From positions 61,571-125,570 of the forward strand of contig CAOPES010000006.1 of NCBI GenBank assembly GCA_948502395.1: DNA of 64,000 bases. The letters run 5' to 3'. A program made the position numbers and the translations under genes. The notes beneath the pieces were generated by a model that was not told the DNA's origin, made no database searches, and saw only the letters and a program-made list of their open reading frames with translations. The stretch comes from an uncultured Clostridia bacterium. GTDB lineage: Bacteria; Bacillota; Clostridia; TANB77; CAG-508. Position 1 is the first letter of the stretch. Each line of letters opens with the position of its first letter. Shown here piece by piece: positions 1-8,341 of the stretch.

Positions 1-1
1 A

Positions 2-874
2 TGGCTAACACAAAAGCAAATGTCTAAATTATTTAATAAGGACAGAAGAACAATAACAAGACATATTCAAAATATATATAAGTGTGGAGAATTAGACGAA
101 AATTCAGTATGCTCATTTTTTGAGCATACTGCGGAAGATGGAAAAATATACAAAGTCCAATATTATAATTTAGATATGATTATTTCCATTGGATATAGGG
201 TAAACAGCAAACAAGGTGTTGCATTCAGACAATGGGCAAACAAAATCCTAAAAGACTACATGTTAAAAGGATACGCTGTAAACCAAAAAAGATTAGAATA
301 CTTAGAAAAAACAATAAAACTAATAGACATAGCAAACAGAATAGACGAAAGACTAGAAAACAATGATGCAAAAGAAATACTAAAAGTAATAGGAGAATAC
401 TCAAAAGCATTAGACCTATTAGACGATTATGACCACAGAACATTAAAAAAGATAAAAGGCAATACAGACGAAAGAAAAATAGAATATAGTGAATGTATAG
501 ACATAATAAATAAACTTAGATTTAACGAAGAAAGTACACTATTTGCAGTAGAAAGAGACAAAGGATTACAATCAATAATTGGAAACATATATCAAAGTTT
601 TGCAGGACAAGATATATACAAAAGCATTGAAGAAAAAGCAGCAAACTTTTTATACTTAATAGTAAAAAATCATGTATTTGCAGACGGAAATAAAAGAATA
701 GCAGCAACACTATTTATATATTTCTTAAACTTTTATGGAATTTTATATAAAGAAAACAAGCAAACAATCGATAACAACACATTAACAGCTTTAACTTTAT
801 TAATTGCAGAATCAAATCCAAAAGAAAAAGAAATAATAGTAGATTTGGTAATGAACTTTTTAAATAATGAATAA
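2..874 (+). CDS. RhuM-like protein with C-terminal Fic/Doc domain (5' partial)
   Basis: The reading frame is open to the left edge, so the true start lies outside the window; the first in-window ATG is at 20. The N-terminal ~95 residues resemble the RhuM/COG3943 family (WLTQKQMSKLF, then the YYNLDMIISIGYRVNS block). Near residue 215 is the Fic/Doc signature HVFADGNKR, which in the family holds the catalytic His and the phosphate-binding GN residues for transfer of a nucleotide or phosphate to a protein target. Doc-type proteins are often toxins or prophage-maintenance factors. No antitoxin is visible downstream, and the upstream side is not in view. The fusion is well supported; its target and any toxicity are inference. 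Confidence 0.8.
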   Translation, partial: WLTQKQMSKLFNKDRRTITRHIQNIYKCGELDENSVCSFFEHTAEDGKIYKVQYYNLDMIISIGYRVNSKQGVAFRQWANKILKDYMLKGYAVNQKRLEYLEKTIKLIDIANRIDERLENNDAKEILKVIGEYSKALDLLDDYDHRTLKKIKGNTDERKIEYSECIDIINKLRFNEESTLFAVERDKGLQSIIGNIYQSFAGQDIYKSIEEKAANFLYLIVKNHVFADGNKRIAATLFIYFLNFYGILYKENKQTIDNNTLTALTLLIAESNPKEKEIIVDLVMNFLNNE

Positions 875-880
875 GAAATC

Positions 881-927
881 AAATTAGCTAGCACATATAT
901 AATTATGTAATAGCTAATTTTATTTTA
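881..927. terminator. Rho-independent terminator after the RhuM-Fic gene
   Basis: Perfect 10-bp arms AAATTAGCTA (881-890) and TAGCTAATTT (911-920) are followed by a T-rich tract. It separates the Fic gene from the metal-resistance operon. Confidence 0.6.
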
Positions 928-948
928 TAAAAACATTATAAAAAAGTA

Positions 949-978
949 TTGACAGTTGAGTACTTATTCACATATAAT
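949..978 (+). promoter_or_regulatory. Promoter of the arsR/cadA-like operon
   Basis: TTGACA at 949-954 and TATAAT at 973-978 are 18 bp apart, a near-consensus vegetative promoter. The -35 and spacer overlap the left arm of the operator palindrome, so a bound regulator would block RNA polymerase. Confidence 0.75.
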
Positions 979-1004
979 ACAAGTAAAGTTGAATGAATAC
1001 TCAA
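956..1004. promoter_or_regulatory. Probable ArsR/CadC-type operator palindrome
   Basis: TTGAGTACTTATTCA (956-970) and TGAATGAATACTCAA (990-1004) form an imperfect inverted repeat around the -10 box. Its place over the promoter of an ArsR-family gene fits autoregulation with release by metal. The fit is by position and symmetry only. Confidence 0.65.
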
Positions 1005-1034
1005 TTATAATATAAAAAGTAAGGAGGCAATCAA

Positions 1035-1397
1035 ATGTCTAAAAATGAATTTATATGTGATTGCAATGTAATCCACCAAGATGTGGTTAACAAAACAACA
1101 GAAAATATGCTAGAAGAAGACACATTTAATAAATTAGCAGAATTTTTCAAAATTGTTGGAGATACCACAAGAGTAAAAATATTATTTGCATTAGACAAAA
1201 ACGAGATGTGTGTATGTGATATTGCAAACGTATTAGGAATGAGTAAATCATCTATTTCACATCAACTAGGAACATTAAGAAGAAGCGGAATTGTTAAATG
1301 TAGAAAATCAGGGAAAGAAGTTTTCTATATGTTAGATGATGAACATGTAAAAAAAGTATTTGAAATAGGTGTAGAACACATAGAGCATAAAAAGTAG
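1035..1397 (+). CDS. ArsR/SmtB-family metal-responsive repressor (CadC/CzrA-like)
   Basis: This 120-residue winged-helix protein has the ArsR DNA-recognition region LGMSKSSISHQLGTLR around residues 75-90. Cysteines in an N-terminal CDC motif and in the MCVCDI motif match the positions CadC-type sensors use to bind soft metals. It most likely represses its own operon until Cd, Pb or Zn binds. The gene follows a GGAGG ribosome site, and its stop is 13 bp before the P-type ATPase ATG, so the two form a resistance operon. The operator palindrome 30-80 bp upstream supports autoregulation. The family is sure; the metal is inferred from the cysteines and the neighbour. Confidence 0.9.
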   Translation: MSKNEFICDCNVIHQDVVNKTTENMLEEDTFNKLAEFFKIVGDTTRVKILFALDKNEMCVCDIANVLGMSKSSISHQLGTLRRSGIVKCRKSGKEVFYMLDDEHVKKVFEIGVEHIEHKK

Positions 1398-1410
1398 GAG
1401 AAGTAATGAT

Positions 1411-3486
1411 ATGAAAAGTAAATTTAAAATAAATGGATTAGATTGTGCAAATTGTGCTAATGAATTAGAAAGAGCAATACAGAAGGTAGACGGAATAAAA
1501 AGTGCAAATATAAACTTTATAGCACAAAAAATGGAACTTGAATATGACGAAGATATAAAAGAAGAAATTATAGTAGAAGTAAAAAAAGTTATAAAAAAAG
1601 AAGAGCCAGACGTAACAATAGAAGAAGTCGGCAAAGCTGTACCAATAAAGAAAAAAGCAATTAAGATTATTCTTGCAGCCATACTATTTTTCATTGCGAT
1701 TACAATAAAATTTAATAGTGAATTAATAAATAATACAATATATATAATATCTTATATTATCGTTGGACTAGAAATTGTAAAAAAAGCAGTAATGAATATT
1801 ATAAAAGGAAAAGTGTTTGATGAGAACTTTTTAATGGCTATTGCAACATTAGGTGCATTTGGAATTGGAGAGTTTCCAGAAGCGGTAGCAGTTATGCTAT
1901 TTTATCAAGTAGGAGAATTATTCCAAAGTTATGCAGTAGATAAATCAAGAAAATCAATTTCAAAATTAATGGACATTAGACCAGACTTTGCCAATGTAGA
2001 AAGAGAAGGAAAAATCCAAAAAGTAAACCCAGAAGACGTAACAATTGGAGAAATAATTGTAATTAAGCCAGGTGAAAAAGTTCCATTAGACGGATATGTA
2101 ATAGAAGGAAAATCAAGTTTAGATACAAAAGCTTTAACAGGAGAAAGTTTGCCACGAGAATTAACAGAAGGAGAATTAGCGTTAAGTGGTTCAATAAATT
2201 TAAATGGTTTAATAAAAATCGAAGTAACAAAAGAATATGGAGAATCAACAGTAAGCAAAATATTAGACTTAGTAGAAAATGCAAGTAACAAAAAATCAAA
2301 ATCAGAAAACTTTATTACAAAATTTGCAAGATATTATACACCAATTGTCGTAATTATTGCAGTTATACTTGCCATAGTACCACCACTTATTATAAAAAAT
2401 ACAGAATTCTCTGTTTGGTTATATAGAGCACTATCATTCTTGGTAGTATCTTGTCCTTGTGCATTGGTAATCTCAATACCACTAAGCTTTTTTGGTGGAA
2501 TTGGTGGTGCTTCTAAAATGGGAATTTTAATAAAAGGAAGTAACTATTTAGAGCAATTATCAAATGCAGAAATAATTGTATTTGATAAAACTGGAACATT
2601 AACAGAAGGGGTTTTTGAAGTACAAAAAGTTAATGCGATAGATATGTCAGAAGAAGAATTACTAAAAATCACAGCATATAGTGAGAATTATTCAAATCAT
2701 CCAATTTCTATATCAGTGAAAAAAGCATATGGAAAAGAAATTGATGAAAAACAAATTATAGAAACACAAGAGTTATCTGGACTTGGTGTTTTTGCAAAAA
2801 TTGGAGAAAAAGATGTATTAGTAGGAAATGAAAAACTTATGAATGAAAATCAAGTTGAATTTACAAAGTGTAAAGAGATAGGTACAGCACTATATGTAGC
2901 AATAAATGGGAAATATTCAGGTTATATATTAATATCAGATAAAATAAAAAAGGATTCAATCAAAGCAATTAAAGATTTAAAGAAAAATCATATTAAACAA
3001 ACAGTAATGCTAACAGGAGATAGAAAAGACGTTGGCGAAAGTGTAGCAAAAAAACTAGGAATAGATAAGGTTTATACAGAATTGTTGCCAGATGGAAAAG
3101 TAGAAAAAATGGAAAACTTATTAAAAGAAAAAAGTGAAAAGGGTAAACTAGCATTTGTGGGTGACGGAATAAATGACGCGCCAGTTTTGGCTTTGGCAGA
3201 CATTGGTATTGCAATGGGTGGACTTGGTGCTGATAGTGCAATAGAAGCGGCAGATGTTGTGCTTATGACAGATGAACCTTCAAAAATTGTAGACGCTATT
3301 CACTTGTCAAAAAGAACGATGAAAATTGTTAGAGAAAATATTGTTTTTGCTATTTCTGTAAAGGTGCTTGTTTTGATATTGAGTGCATTTGGAGTATCAA
3401 CTATGTGGGAAGCTGTGTTTGCTGATGTTGGTGTTTCTGTAATAGCTATTATAAATGCTTTAAGAGCGTTAAGAGTGAAGTTTTAA
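1411..3486 (+). CDS. Heavy-metal P1B-type ATPase (CadA/ZntA-like exporter)
   Basis: The 691-residue membrane pump has every P1B landmark in order. An N-terminal HMA domain carries GLDCANC for metal capture. The transmembrane metal site is SCPCALV (the CPC motif). The phosphorylation loop is DKTGTLTEG, followed by the SNHP motif typical of P1B pumps and the GDGINDAP hinge. CPC together with an ArsR/CadC-type partner points to export of Cd, Zn or Pb rather than Cu. It is cotranscribed with the repressor 13 bp upstream. Length is normal for the family and no frame breaks are present. Confidence 0.93.
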   Translation: MKSKFKINGLDCANCANELERAIQKVDGIKSANINFIAQKMELEYDEDIKEEIIVEVKKVIKKEEPDVTIEEVGKAVPIKKKAIKIILAAILFFIAITIKFNSELINNTIYIISYIIVGLEIVKKAVMNIIKGKVFDENFLMAIATLGAFGIGEFPEAVAVMLFYQVGELFQSYAVDKSRKSISKLMDIRPDFANVEREGKIQKVNPEDVTIGEIIVIKPGEKVPLDGYVIEGKSSLDTKALTGESLPRELTEGELALSGSINLNGLIKIEVTKEYGESTVSKILDLVENASNKKSKSENFITKFARYYTPIVVIIAVILAIVPPLIIKNTEFSVWLYRALSFLVVSCPCALVISIPLSFFGGIGGASKMGILIKGSNYLEQLSNAEIIVFDKTGTLTEGVFEVQKVNAIDMSEEELLKITAYSENYSNHPISISVKKAYGKEIDEKQIIETQELSGLGVFAKIGEKDVLVGNEKLMNENQVEFTKCKEIGTALYVAINGKYSGYILISDKIKKDSIKAIKDLKKNHIKQTVMLTGDRKDVGESVAKKLGIDKVYTELLPDGKVEKMENLLKEKSEKGKLAFVGDGINDAPVLALADIGIAMGGLGADSAIEAADVVLMTDEPSKIVDAIHLSKRTMKIVRENIVFAISVKVLVLILSAFGVSTMWEAVFADVGVSVIAIINALRALRVKF

Positions 3487-3493
3487 TAAAGCA

Positions 3494-3522
3494 TTGACAA
3501 GTTTTATATAGTGTTATACAAT
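3494..3522 (+). promoter_or_regulatory. Promoter of yebC
   Basis: TTGACA (3494-3499) and TACAAT (3517-3522) are 17 bp apart. The -10 box overlaps an in-frame ATG at 3521, which rules that codon out as a start. Confidence 0.75.
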
Positions 3523-3556
3523 GTTTAAGAAAGGAAAAATAAAGGAGGAATTAAAC

Positions 3557-4276
3557 ATGTCAGGACATAGCAAGTGGCATAACATACAAGCGAAGAAAGG
3601 GAAAGCAGACGCAGCAAGGGGAAAAATATTCACAAAACTAGGAAGAGAATTACTAATAGCAGTAAAAGAAGGTGGACCAGACCCAGCAGGAAACTCAAAA
3701 CTAAAAAACGTAATAGCAAAATGTAAAGCAGCAAACATGCCAAACGACACAATAAACAACGCAATAAAAAAAGCATCAAGTAGTAACGAAAACTACGAAG
3801 AAATAACATATGAAGGATACGGACCAAGTGGAGTAGCAGTAATAGTAGAAGCATCAACAGACAACAAAAACAGAACAGCAGCAGACGTAAGACACGTATT
3901 TGACAAAGCTGGTGGAAATTTAGGAACTAGTGGATGTGTATCATACATGTTTAACAAAAAAGGAATAATAGTAATAGAAAAAGAAACAACAAAAATGGAC
4001 GAAGAAGAATTAATGATGTTAGCACTAGACGCAGGAGCAGAAGATTTTGAAGCATCAGAAGAAATATATGAAATAACAACAGACCCAAGTGATTTTTCAG
4101 AAGTTCGTGAAAAATTAGAAGAAGCAGGATTAGAATTCTTAGAAGCAGAAGTACAAATGGTACCAACAACAACAGTAAGCTTAGATGAAAAAGGCGTAGA
4201 AAAAATGGAAAGACTAATAGAGAGACTAGAAGATTTAGACGATGTTGCAAATATTTATCACAACTGGGAAGAATAA
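3557..4276 (+). CDS. yebC: YebC/PmpR-family translation or regulatory factor
   Basis: The 239-residue protein begins MSGHSKWHNIQ, the family signature, and continues with KKGKADAARGKIF and the GYGPSGVAV block. YebC/TACO1 proteins act in the cytoplasm; some help ribosomes through proline stretches, others are described as transcription regulators. I chose ATG 3557 because AAAGGAGG lies just upstream and an in-frame ATG at 3521 sits inside the -10 box. Full length, no CGG codon in frame. The identity is secure; which of the two activities applies is not shown by the sequence. Confidence 0.95.
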   Translation: MSGHSKWHNIQAKKGKADAARGKIFTKLGRELLIAVKEGGPDPAGNSKLKNVIAKCKAANMPNDTINNAIKKASSSNENYEEITYEGYGPSGVAVIVEASTDNKNRTAADVRHVFDKAGGNLGTSGCVSYMFNKKGIIVIEKETTKMDEEELMMLALDAGAEDFEASEEIYEITTDPSDFSEVREKLEEAGLEFLEAEVQMVPTTTVSLDEKGVEKMERLIERLEDLDDVANIYHNWEE

Positions 4277-4296
4277 AAAATAGGGGAATGAAAGAT

Positions 4297-5988
4297 ATGG
4301 AACAAAGGAAAAATGCAAAAATATTAAAAATTTTAATTATAACAATATCAATAACGATATTAATACTAATAGGTGTAATTGCATATTTATACTTTCAAAC
4401 AGACATGTTTAAAAGTAATAAAACGCTATTTTTCAAATATGTAGCACAAGCAGGAAATGAAGAAACAGGATTTGCGGACAAACAAACAACTCAATATTTC
4501 GAAAAGAAACAAACTACACCATATACAAATAGTGCAACATTCAAAGCTGACATCAAAATTGAAGGCGAAGAAGAGCAATTTAAAGCAGTAAATGACTTTA
4601 ATATCAGCTTTGAAGGAAAAACTAATAATCAAACAAATGAAACAGAACAAGAAATATCATTAAATTATTCTAGTGATGTAAACTTTCCAATTACATATAG
4701 AAAAATAGAAGACAAATTAGGAATTCAAACTAAATATATTGGGAAAAACTTTGTAGCAATAGATACTGCTAGCACGGATACAACGTCAAATCCTATTATA
4801 GAATTTATAAATCAAATAAAGGACGCTTTTGATAAAGCAGACGAAACGAAAGAAATAGAAATAACAGAACAAGAAAAAGAGCAAATAGTAAGCAGATATA
4901 TAGAAGTTCTAATGCAAAGTATAAATGACGACAAATTTTCTAAGGTGGAAGACACGAACAGTACAGGTTATAAGTTAACACTAAAATTGGAAGATATAAA
5001 AACTATATTATTAAAATTATTAGATACGTTAAAAGATGATGAGCTAGCCTTAGACAAACTAAACCAATATATGGAAGCTATGGGAGCAACAGAGAAGTTA
5101 GGAAAAAGTGAAATAGAAAAAACAATTGAAAGTTTTGAAGAAACAGAGATAGAAGAAAATAAACAGTTTGAAATTACAGTATATAGTAAAAAAGGAAAGC
5201 TATCAAAATTAAAAATATCAACAGAAGAAACAAATGTTACAATTGATAAAATAAGGGGAAATAACCAAAATAGTACAAGTATTTCTTTTGAAATTAACAA
5301 TGGAGAAGATGTGTTTAAAGTCTTAATAGCAGGAGCTTTTAATGGACTAGAAACTATGGAAAGCGTGCAAGAAACTTATCAAGTAACAATACAAGTAAAT
5401 GAAGATGAAAACATAACATATATGGTAAATAATAATGTAAGCTTTGCTGAAAGTGTAGATATAGAAGGTTTTACAGAAGACAATAGTATTACTTTGAACG
5501 ATTTTGAAGAGGAACAAGTTACAAACTTCTTAGAGGCAGTAACACAAAGAATAACAGAAGTAAACAAACAACAAATGGAAGAGTTAGGGCTAGAAGAAAG
5601 CCAAAATCCATTATTTAAGTTATTTCCAGTGAATTTATTATCAAATTTAATATTAAATTCAGTTATAAGTGAGCAAGCAAATGATATCATAAGCAATCAA
5701 TTAGATGAAACTAATATAACTGAAACAAATGCGGAATACGAAATGTATGCAAATACAAACTCGCCAGGAGTAACAACAAAAGGCTTAATGACAATAATAA
5801 GTGAAAACAACGAAAAAGACGGATACAAAATAAAAGAAATAAACTTCAATGGAGAAGAATATGAAGCAACAAGAGAAAACATATCATTCATTAAACAAGA
5901 AATATCAACAGAAAAAAATTACAAAATAGAATTTGAAAAAGAAGAAAATACAGGAGCGATATACAGAGCTGTAATAAACGAAAAATAG
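4297..5988 (+). CDS. Membrane-anchored extracellular protein of unknown function
   Basis: I do not recognise a named family. The 563-residue protein starts with a basic stretch and one strong hydrophobic helix (about residues 10-32), then an extracellular region rich in Asn, Thr and Glu with alternating beta-type segments and no cysteines. A signal anchor or uncleaved signal peptide is likely. I chose ATG 4297, 10 bp after AGGGG; the earlier in-frame ATG at 4288 lies only one base from that site. It follows yebC by 20 bp and precedes spoIIIAA, from which a terminator separates it. The position next to spore genes suggests, but does not show, a cell-envelope role. Confidence 0.6.
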   Translation: MEQRKNAKILKILIITISITILILIGVIAYLYFQTDMFKSNKTLFFKYVAQAGNEETGFADKQTTQYFEKKQTTPYTNSATFKADIKIEGEEEQFKAVNDFNISFEGKTNNQTNETEQEISLNYSSDVNFPITYRKIEDKLGIQTKYIGKNFVAIDTASTDTTSNPIIEFINQIKDAFDKADETKEIEITEQEKEQIVSRYIEVLMQSINDDKFSKVEDTNSTGYKLTLKLEDIKTILLKLLDTLKDDELALDKLNQYMEAMGATEKLGKSEIEKTIESFEETEIEENKQFEITVYSKKGKLSKLKISTEETNVTIDKIRGNNQNSTSISFEINNGEDVFKVLIAGAFNGLETMESVQETYQVTIQVNEDENITYMVNNNVSFAESVDIEGFTEDNSITLNDFEEEQVTNFLEAVTQRITEVNKQQMEELGLEESQNPLFKLFPVNLLSNLILNSVISEQANDIISNQLDETNITETNAEYEMYANTNSPGVTTKGLMTIISENNEKDGYKIKEINFNGEEYEATRENISFIKQEISTEKNYKIEFEKEENTGAIYRAVINEK

Positions 5989-5999
5989 TTCTAAAACGC

Positions 6000-6037
6000 A
6001 AAAAAGAGCATATATATATTATATATGTTCTTTTTTT
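6000..6037. terminator. Rho-independent terminator before spoIIIAA
   Basis: AAAAAAGAGCATATATAT pairs with the following ATATATGTTCTTTTTT and ends in a T run. An in-frame ATG at 6025 lies inside it, which argues for the TTG start of spoIIIAA at 6067. Confidence 0.7.
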
Positions 6038-6066
6038 ATGTAAAAAACAAAAAGGTGGGATGGATA

Positions 6067-6941
6067 TTGAACATTAAAGAAGAAATATTAAGATATTTTC
6101 CAAGCAATATATACTCATTGCTAGATAATACAATAAATCAAAATAGACAAGTTGCAGAAGAATTACAAGAAATTAGAATACGTTCAAACAGACCAATCTT
6201 ATTAAAGCTAAGAAGAACAACAATATTAATAGAATATAATGTAAGTGGAGCAGAGATATTGCAAACAGTAGAAAGACTTTGCAACAATTCCATTTACGCA
6301 TATAAAAATCAAATATGTGACGGATTTTTAACTATAAAAGGCGGACATAGAGTTGGAATAACAGGAACAGCTGTAATGGAAAACAATAATGTAATTAATT
6401 TAAAATACATAACAAGCTTAAATTTTAGAATTGCAAGACAAATAATAGGATGTAGCAATAAGATATTGAATGAAATTTTGGATATGGAAAATAAAACAAT
6501 TTACACAACATTGATTGTATCTCCGCCAGGCATGGGGAAAACAACTATGTTAAGAGATACAATAAGGAACATAAGTAATGGAATTGCAAATATAAATTTC
6601 CAAGGGAAAACGGTGCGGTGTAGTTGATGAAAGGGGCGAAATAGCAGCAATGTATCAAGGAATACCGCAAAACGATATAGGAGTAAGAACAGATGTGATT
6701 GAAAATATATCAAAATCAAAAGGCATGGAAATGCTAATTCGTTCTATGGCACCAGAAGTAATTGCATGTGACGAAATCGGCTCAAAAGAAGATGTACAAG
6801 CAATACGGAAAGGCAATAAGGTCAGGTGTCAAAGGGCTATTTACAATGCACGGAAATTCAATTGAAGATGTGAAAATGAATAAAGAAATCGATTTTTTAA
6901 TAGAAACAAAACAAATAGAAAAAATCATTTTTTTGGGCTAA
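6067..6941 (+). CDS. spoIIIAA: Stage III sporulation protein AA, ATPase (two CGG +1 sites)
   Basis: SpoIIIAA is the secretion-type AAA ATPase of the SpoIIIA-SpoIIQ channel between mother cell and forespore. TTG 6067 is the likely start, behind the ribosome site AAGGTGGG. The Walker A motif is PPGMGKTT near residue 155 and the Walker B region is VIACDEIG near residue 230. The frame is broken twice by an extra C: at 6616 (GKTV, then GVVDERGEIA) and at 6806 (EDVQAI, then GKAIRSGVKG). Skipping both bases gives 290 residues, close to the usual length, ending at 6941. Both breaks lie in the catalytic core, so without recoding the protein would be dead and the operon headless. Confidence 0.9.
6616..6619 (+). 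other. CGG +1 site 1 (CGGT, spoIIIAA)
   Basis: In frame the codons are GTG CGG TGT AGT TGA. Skipping C6616 gives GTG GGT GTA GTT GAT GAA, the conserved V-G-V-V-D-E segment. This is the only CGGT site. Confidence 0.9.
6806..6809 (+). other. CGG +1 site 2 (CGGA, spoIIIAA)
   Basis: The incoming codons are GCA ATA CGG. Skipping C6806 gives ATA GGA AAG GCA ATA AGG TCA GGT, which restores the SpoIIIAA segment leading to the GLFTMHG motif. Confidence 0.9.
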
Positions 6942-7039
6942 ATTTAAAATATAAAAATCCGTATATAAAAAATATTAAAACGGTTCTAAAAAAATTTGGC
7001 AAGCATACAATATAAGAAAAAGGAAAGGACAAACTTATT

Positions 7040-7549
7040 ATGCAAATAATCAAATATTTTATATTATTTTTAATTTTGCTAGGGACAAGTCTAATTGGGA
7101 AATTTTTAGCAAAAAAATATGTGTACAGACTAGAAGAATTAGAAGAGATAAAAAATGCCTTAAACATATTAAAAACAAAAATTAAATTTACATATGAACC
7201 GATACCAGAAATTTTCAAAGAAATTTCATCAAACACCAACAAAAATGTTGGAAACATATTTAAAAAAGCAAGTGAAAAAATGGAAACAACAACAGCCAAT
7301 ATTGCTTGGGAACAAGCGGTAGAAGAAACAGAGACAAATTTGAAAATGCAGGATAAGCAAACAATAAAGAAATTATCAAAATTATTGGGACAAACAGATG
7401 TGGATGGACAAGTAAGTCAAATAGAAATAACGGAAAACTTCCTAGAAAGTCAAATAAAAGAAGCATTTTGCGAAAAACAAAAAAACGAAAAATTATTTAC
7501 AAGACTTGGTACAATAATGGGACTAGCAATAGTAATAGTATTATGTTAA
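7040..7549 (+). CDS. spoIIIAB: Stage III sporulation protein AB
   Basis: The 169-residue protein has an N-terminal transmembrane helix (about residues 5-22), a cytoplasmic or intermembrane helical domain, and a short C-terminal hydrophobic tail (MGLAIVIVLC). This is the architecture of SpoIIIAB, which resembles GspF-type platform proteins of secretion systems. Its place between AA and AC is the standard operon order. It starts 98 bp after the spoIIIAA stop, behind GGAAAGGA, a slightly large gap for this operon. The frame is intact. Confidence 0.88.
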   Translation: MQIIKYFILFLILLGTSLIGKFLAKKYVYRLEELEEIKNALNILKTKIKFTYEPIPEIFKEISSNTNKNVGNIFKKASEKMETTTANIAWEQAVEETETNLKMQDKQTIKKLSKLLGQTDVDGQVSQIEITENFLESQIKEAFCEKQKNEKLFTRLGTIMGLAIVIVLC

Positions 7550-7588
7550 AATGCTAAATTCTAATTTGTAGAAAGGATAAAAACGAAT

Positions 7589-7781
7589 ATGGATATCAAT
7601 TTATTATTTAAAATTGCTGCAATAGGAATACTAGTTGCTGTTTTACATCAAGTTTTGGTAAGGGCAGGCAGAGAAGACCAAGCAATGATGACAACATTAG
7701 CTCGGATTAGTTATAGTTTTAACAATGGTAATAAAAGAAATAAGCACTCTATTTGGAACAGTAAGAACAATATTTAATCTG
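7589..7781 (+). CDS. spoIIIAC: Stage III sporulation protein AC (one CGG +1 site)
   Basis: A tiny two-helix membrane protein of the SpoIIIA channel complex. The first part contains the family motif VLVRAGREDQA. After 38 codons the frame is interrupted by C7703; skipping it gives LA-GLVIVLTMVIKEISTLFG and a total of 63 residues, the expected size. Read in frame zero, the second helix is lost and replaced by an unrelated tail. Spacing to its neighbours fits one polycistronic message. The family and the repair are both clear. Confidence 0.9.
7703..7706 (+). other. CGG +1 site 3 (CGGA, spoIIIAC)
   Basis: The codons TTA GCT CGG are followed by GGA TTA GTT ATA GTT in the +1 frame, which encodes the start of the second transmembrane helix of SpoIIIAC. 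Confidence 0.9.
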
Positions 7782-7810
7782 TAATTTTTAGTAAAAGAAT
7801 AACGGAAGGA

Positions 7811-8209
7811 ATGAAAATCAATTTGGAAGTTATAAGAATAATTGGAATTGGTCTAATAGCATTAATAATAATAATACTTCTAAAACAATATAGGCCAGAA
7901 TTCGCAATATACATAAGCTTACTAACAGGAGTACTAATTTTATTACTAGTAATGGACAAACTAACAGGAATAATAAACTTACTGCAAACACTTGCAAACA
8001 AAACATCAATAAATAGCACGTTTCTGACTTTATTAATAAAAATAACAGGAATAGCATTTTTATCAGAATTTGCAGTAAGTATATGCAAAGACTCTGGTGA
8101 AGCAGCAATAGCAAGTAAAATAGAAATAGGCACAAAAATTATCATAATATCAATGTCAATACCAATAATATCAAGCTTGCTAGAAATAATATTAAAAATA
8201 CTGCCATGA
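7811..8209 (+). CDS. spoIIIAD: Stage III sporulation protein AD
   Basis: The 132-residue integral membrane protein has about four hydrophobic segments and the family segment TGIAFLSEFAVSICKDSGEAAIASKIE. It is a channel component of the SpoIIIA complex in the mother-cell membrane. GGAAGG lies 5 bp before the ATG. It follows spoIIIAC in canonical order; the gap after it contains a 117-bp palindromic element that might attenuate transcription into spoIIIAE. Confidence 0.92.
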   Translation: MKINLEVIRIIGIGLIALIIIILLKQYRPEFAIYISLLTGVLILLLVMDKLTGIINLLQTLANKTSINSTFLTLLIKITGIAFLSEFAVSICKDSGEAAIASKIEIGTKIIIISMSIPIISSLLEIILKILP

Positions 8210-8210
8210 T

Positions 8211-8327
8211 GTTTTGGGTGTTTTTGGGGACAGTCCTTAAAAACATCCCTGCGGTTTAGGGAAAGTTAGTTTAGAAAGAAATATAAAAGGGTGTTTTTAA
8301 GGTCTGTCCCCAAAAACACCCAAAACA
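8211..8327. repeat. Palindromic intergenic element, GGGGACAG type (copy A)
   Basis: The left arm reads GGGTGTTTTTGGGGACAG and the right arm CTGTCCCCAAAAACACCC. Between them is a ~70-bp core that is nearly identical to the element at 57823-57933, including the segment TTAGTTTAGAAAGAAATAT. It lies inside the spoIIIA operon between AD and AE. Confidence 0.9.
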
Positions 8328-8341
8328 TCTGAAAGGAACAA

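Noticed and set aside
3521..3556. ATG 3521 as start of yebC
   Set aside because: It overlaps the -10 box, and the strong ribosome site serves ATG 3557.
6025..6066. ATG 6025 as start of spoIIIAA
   Set aside because: It lies in the 3' part of a terminator hairpin; TTG 6067 has a proper ribosome site.
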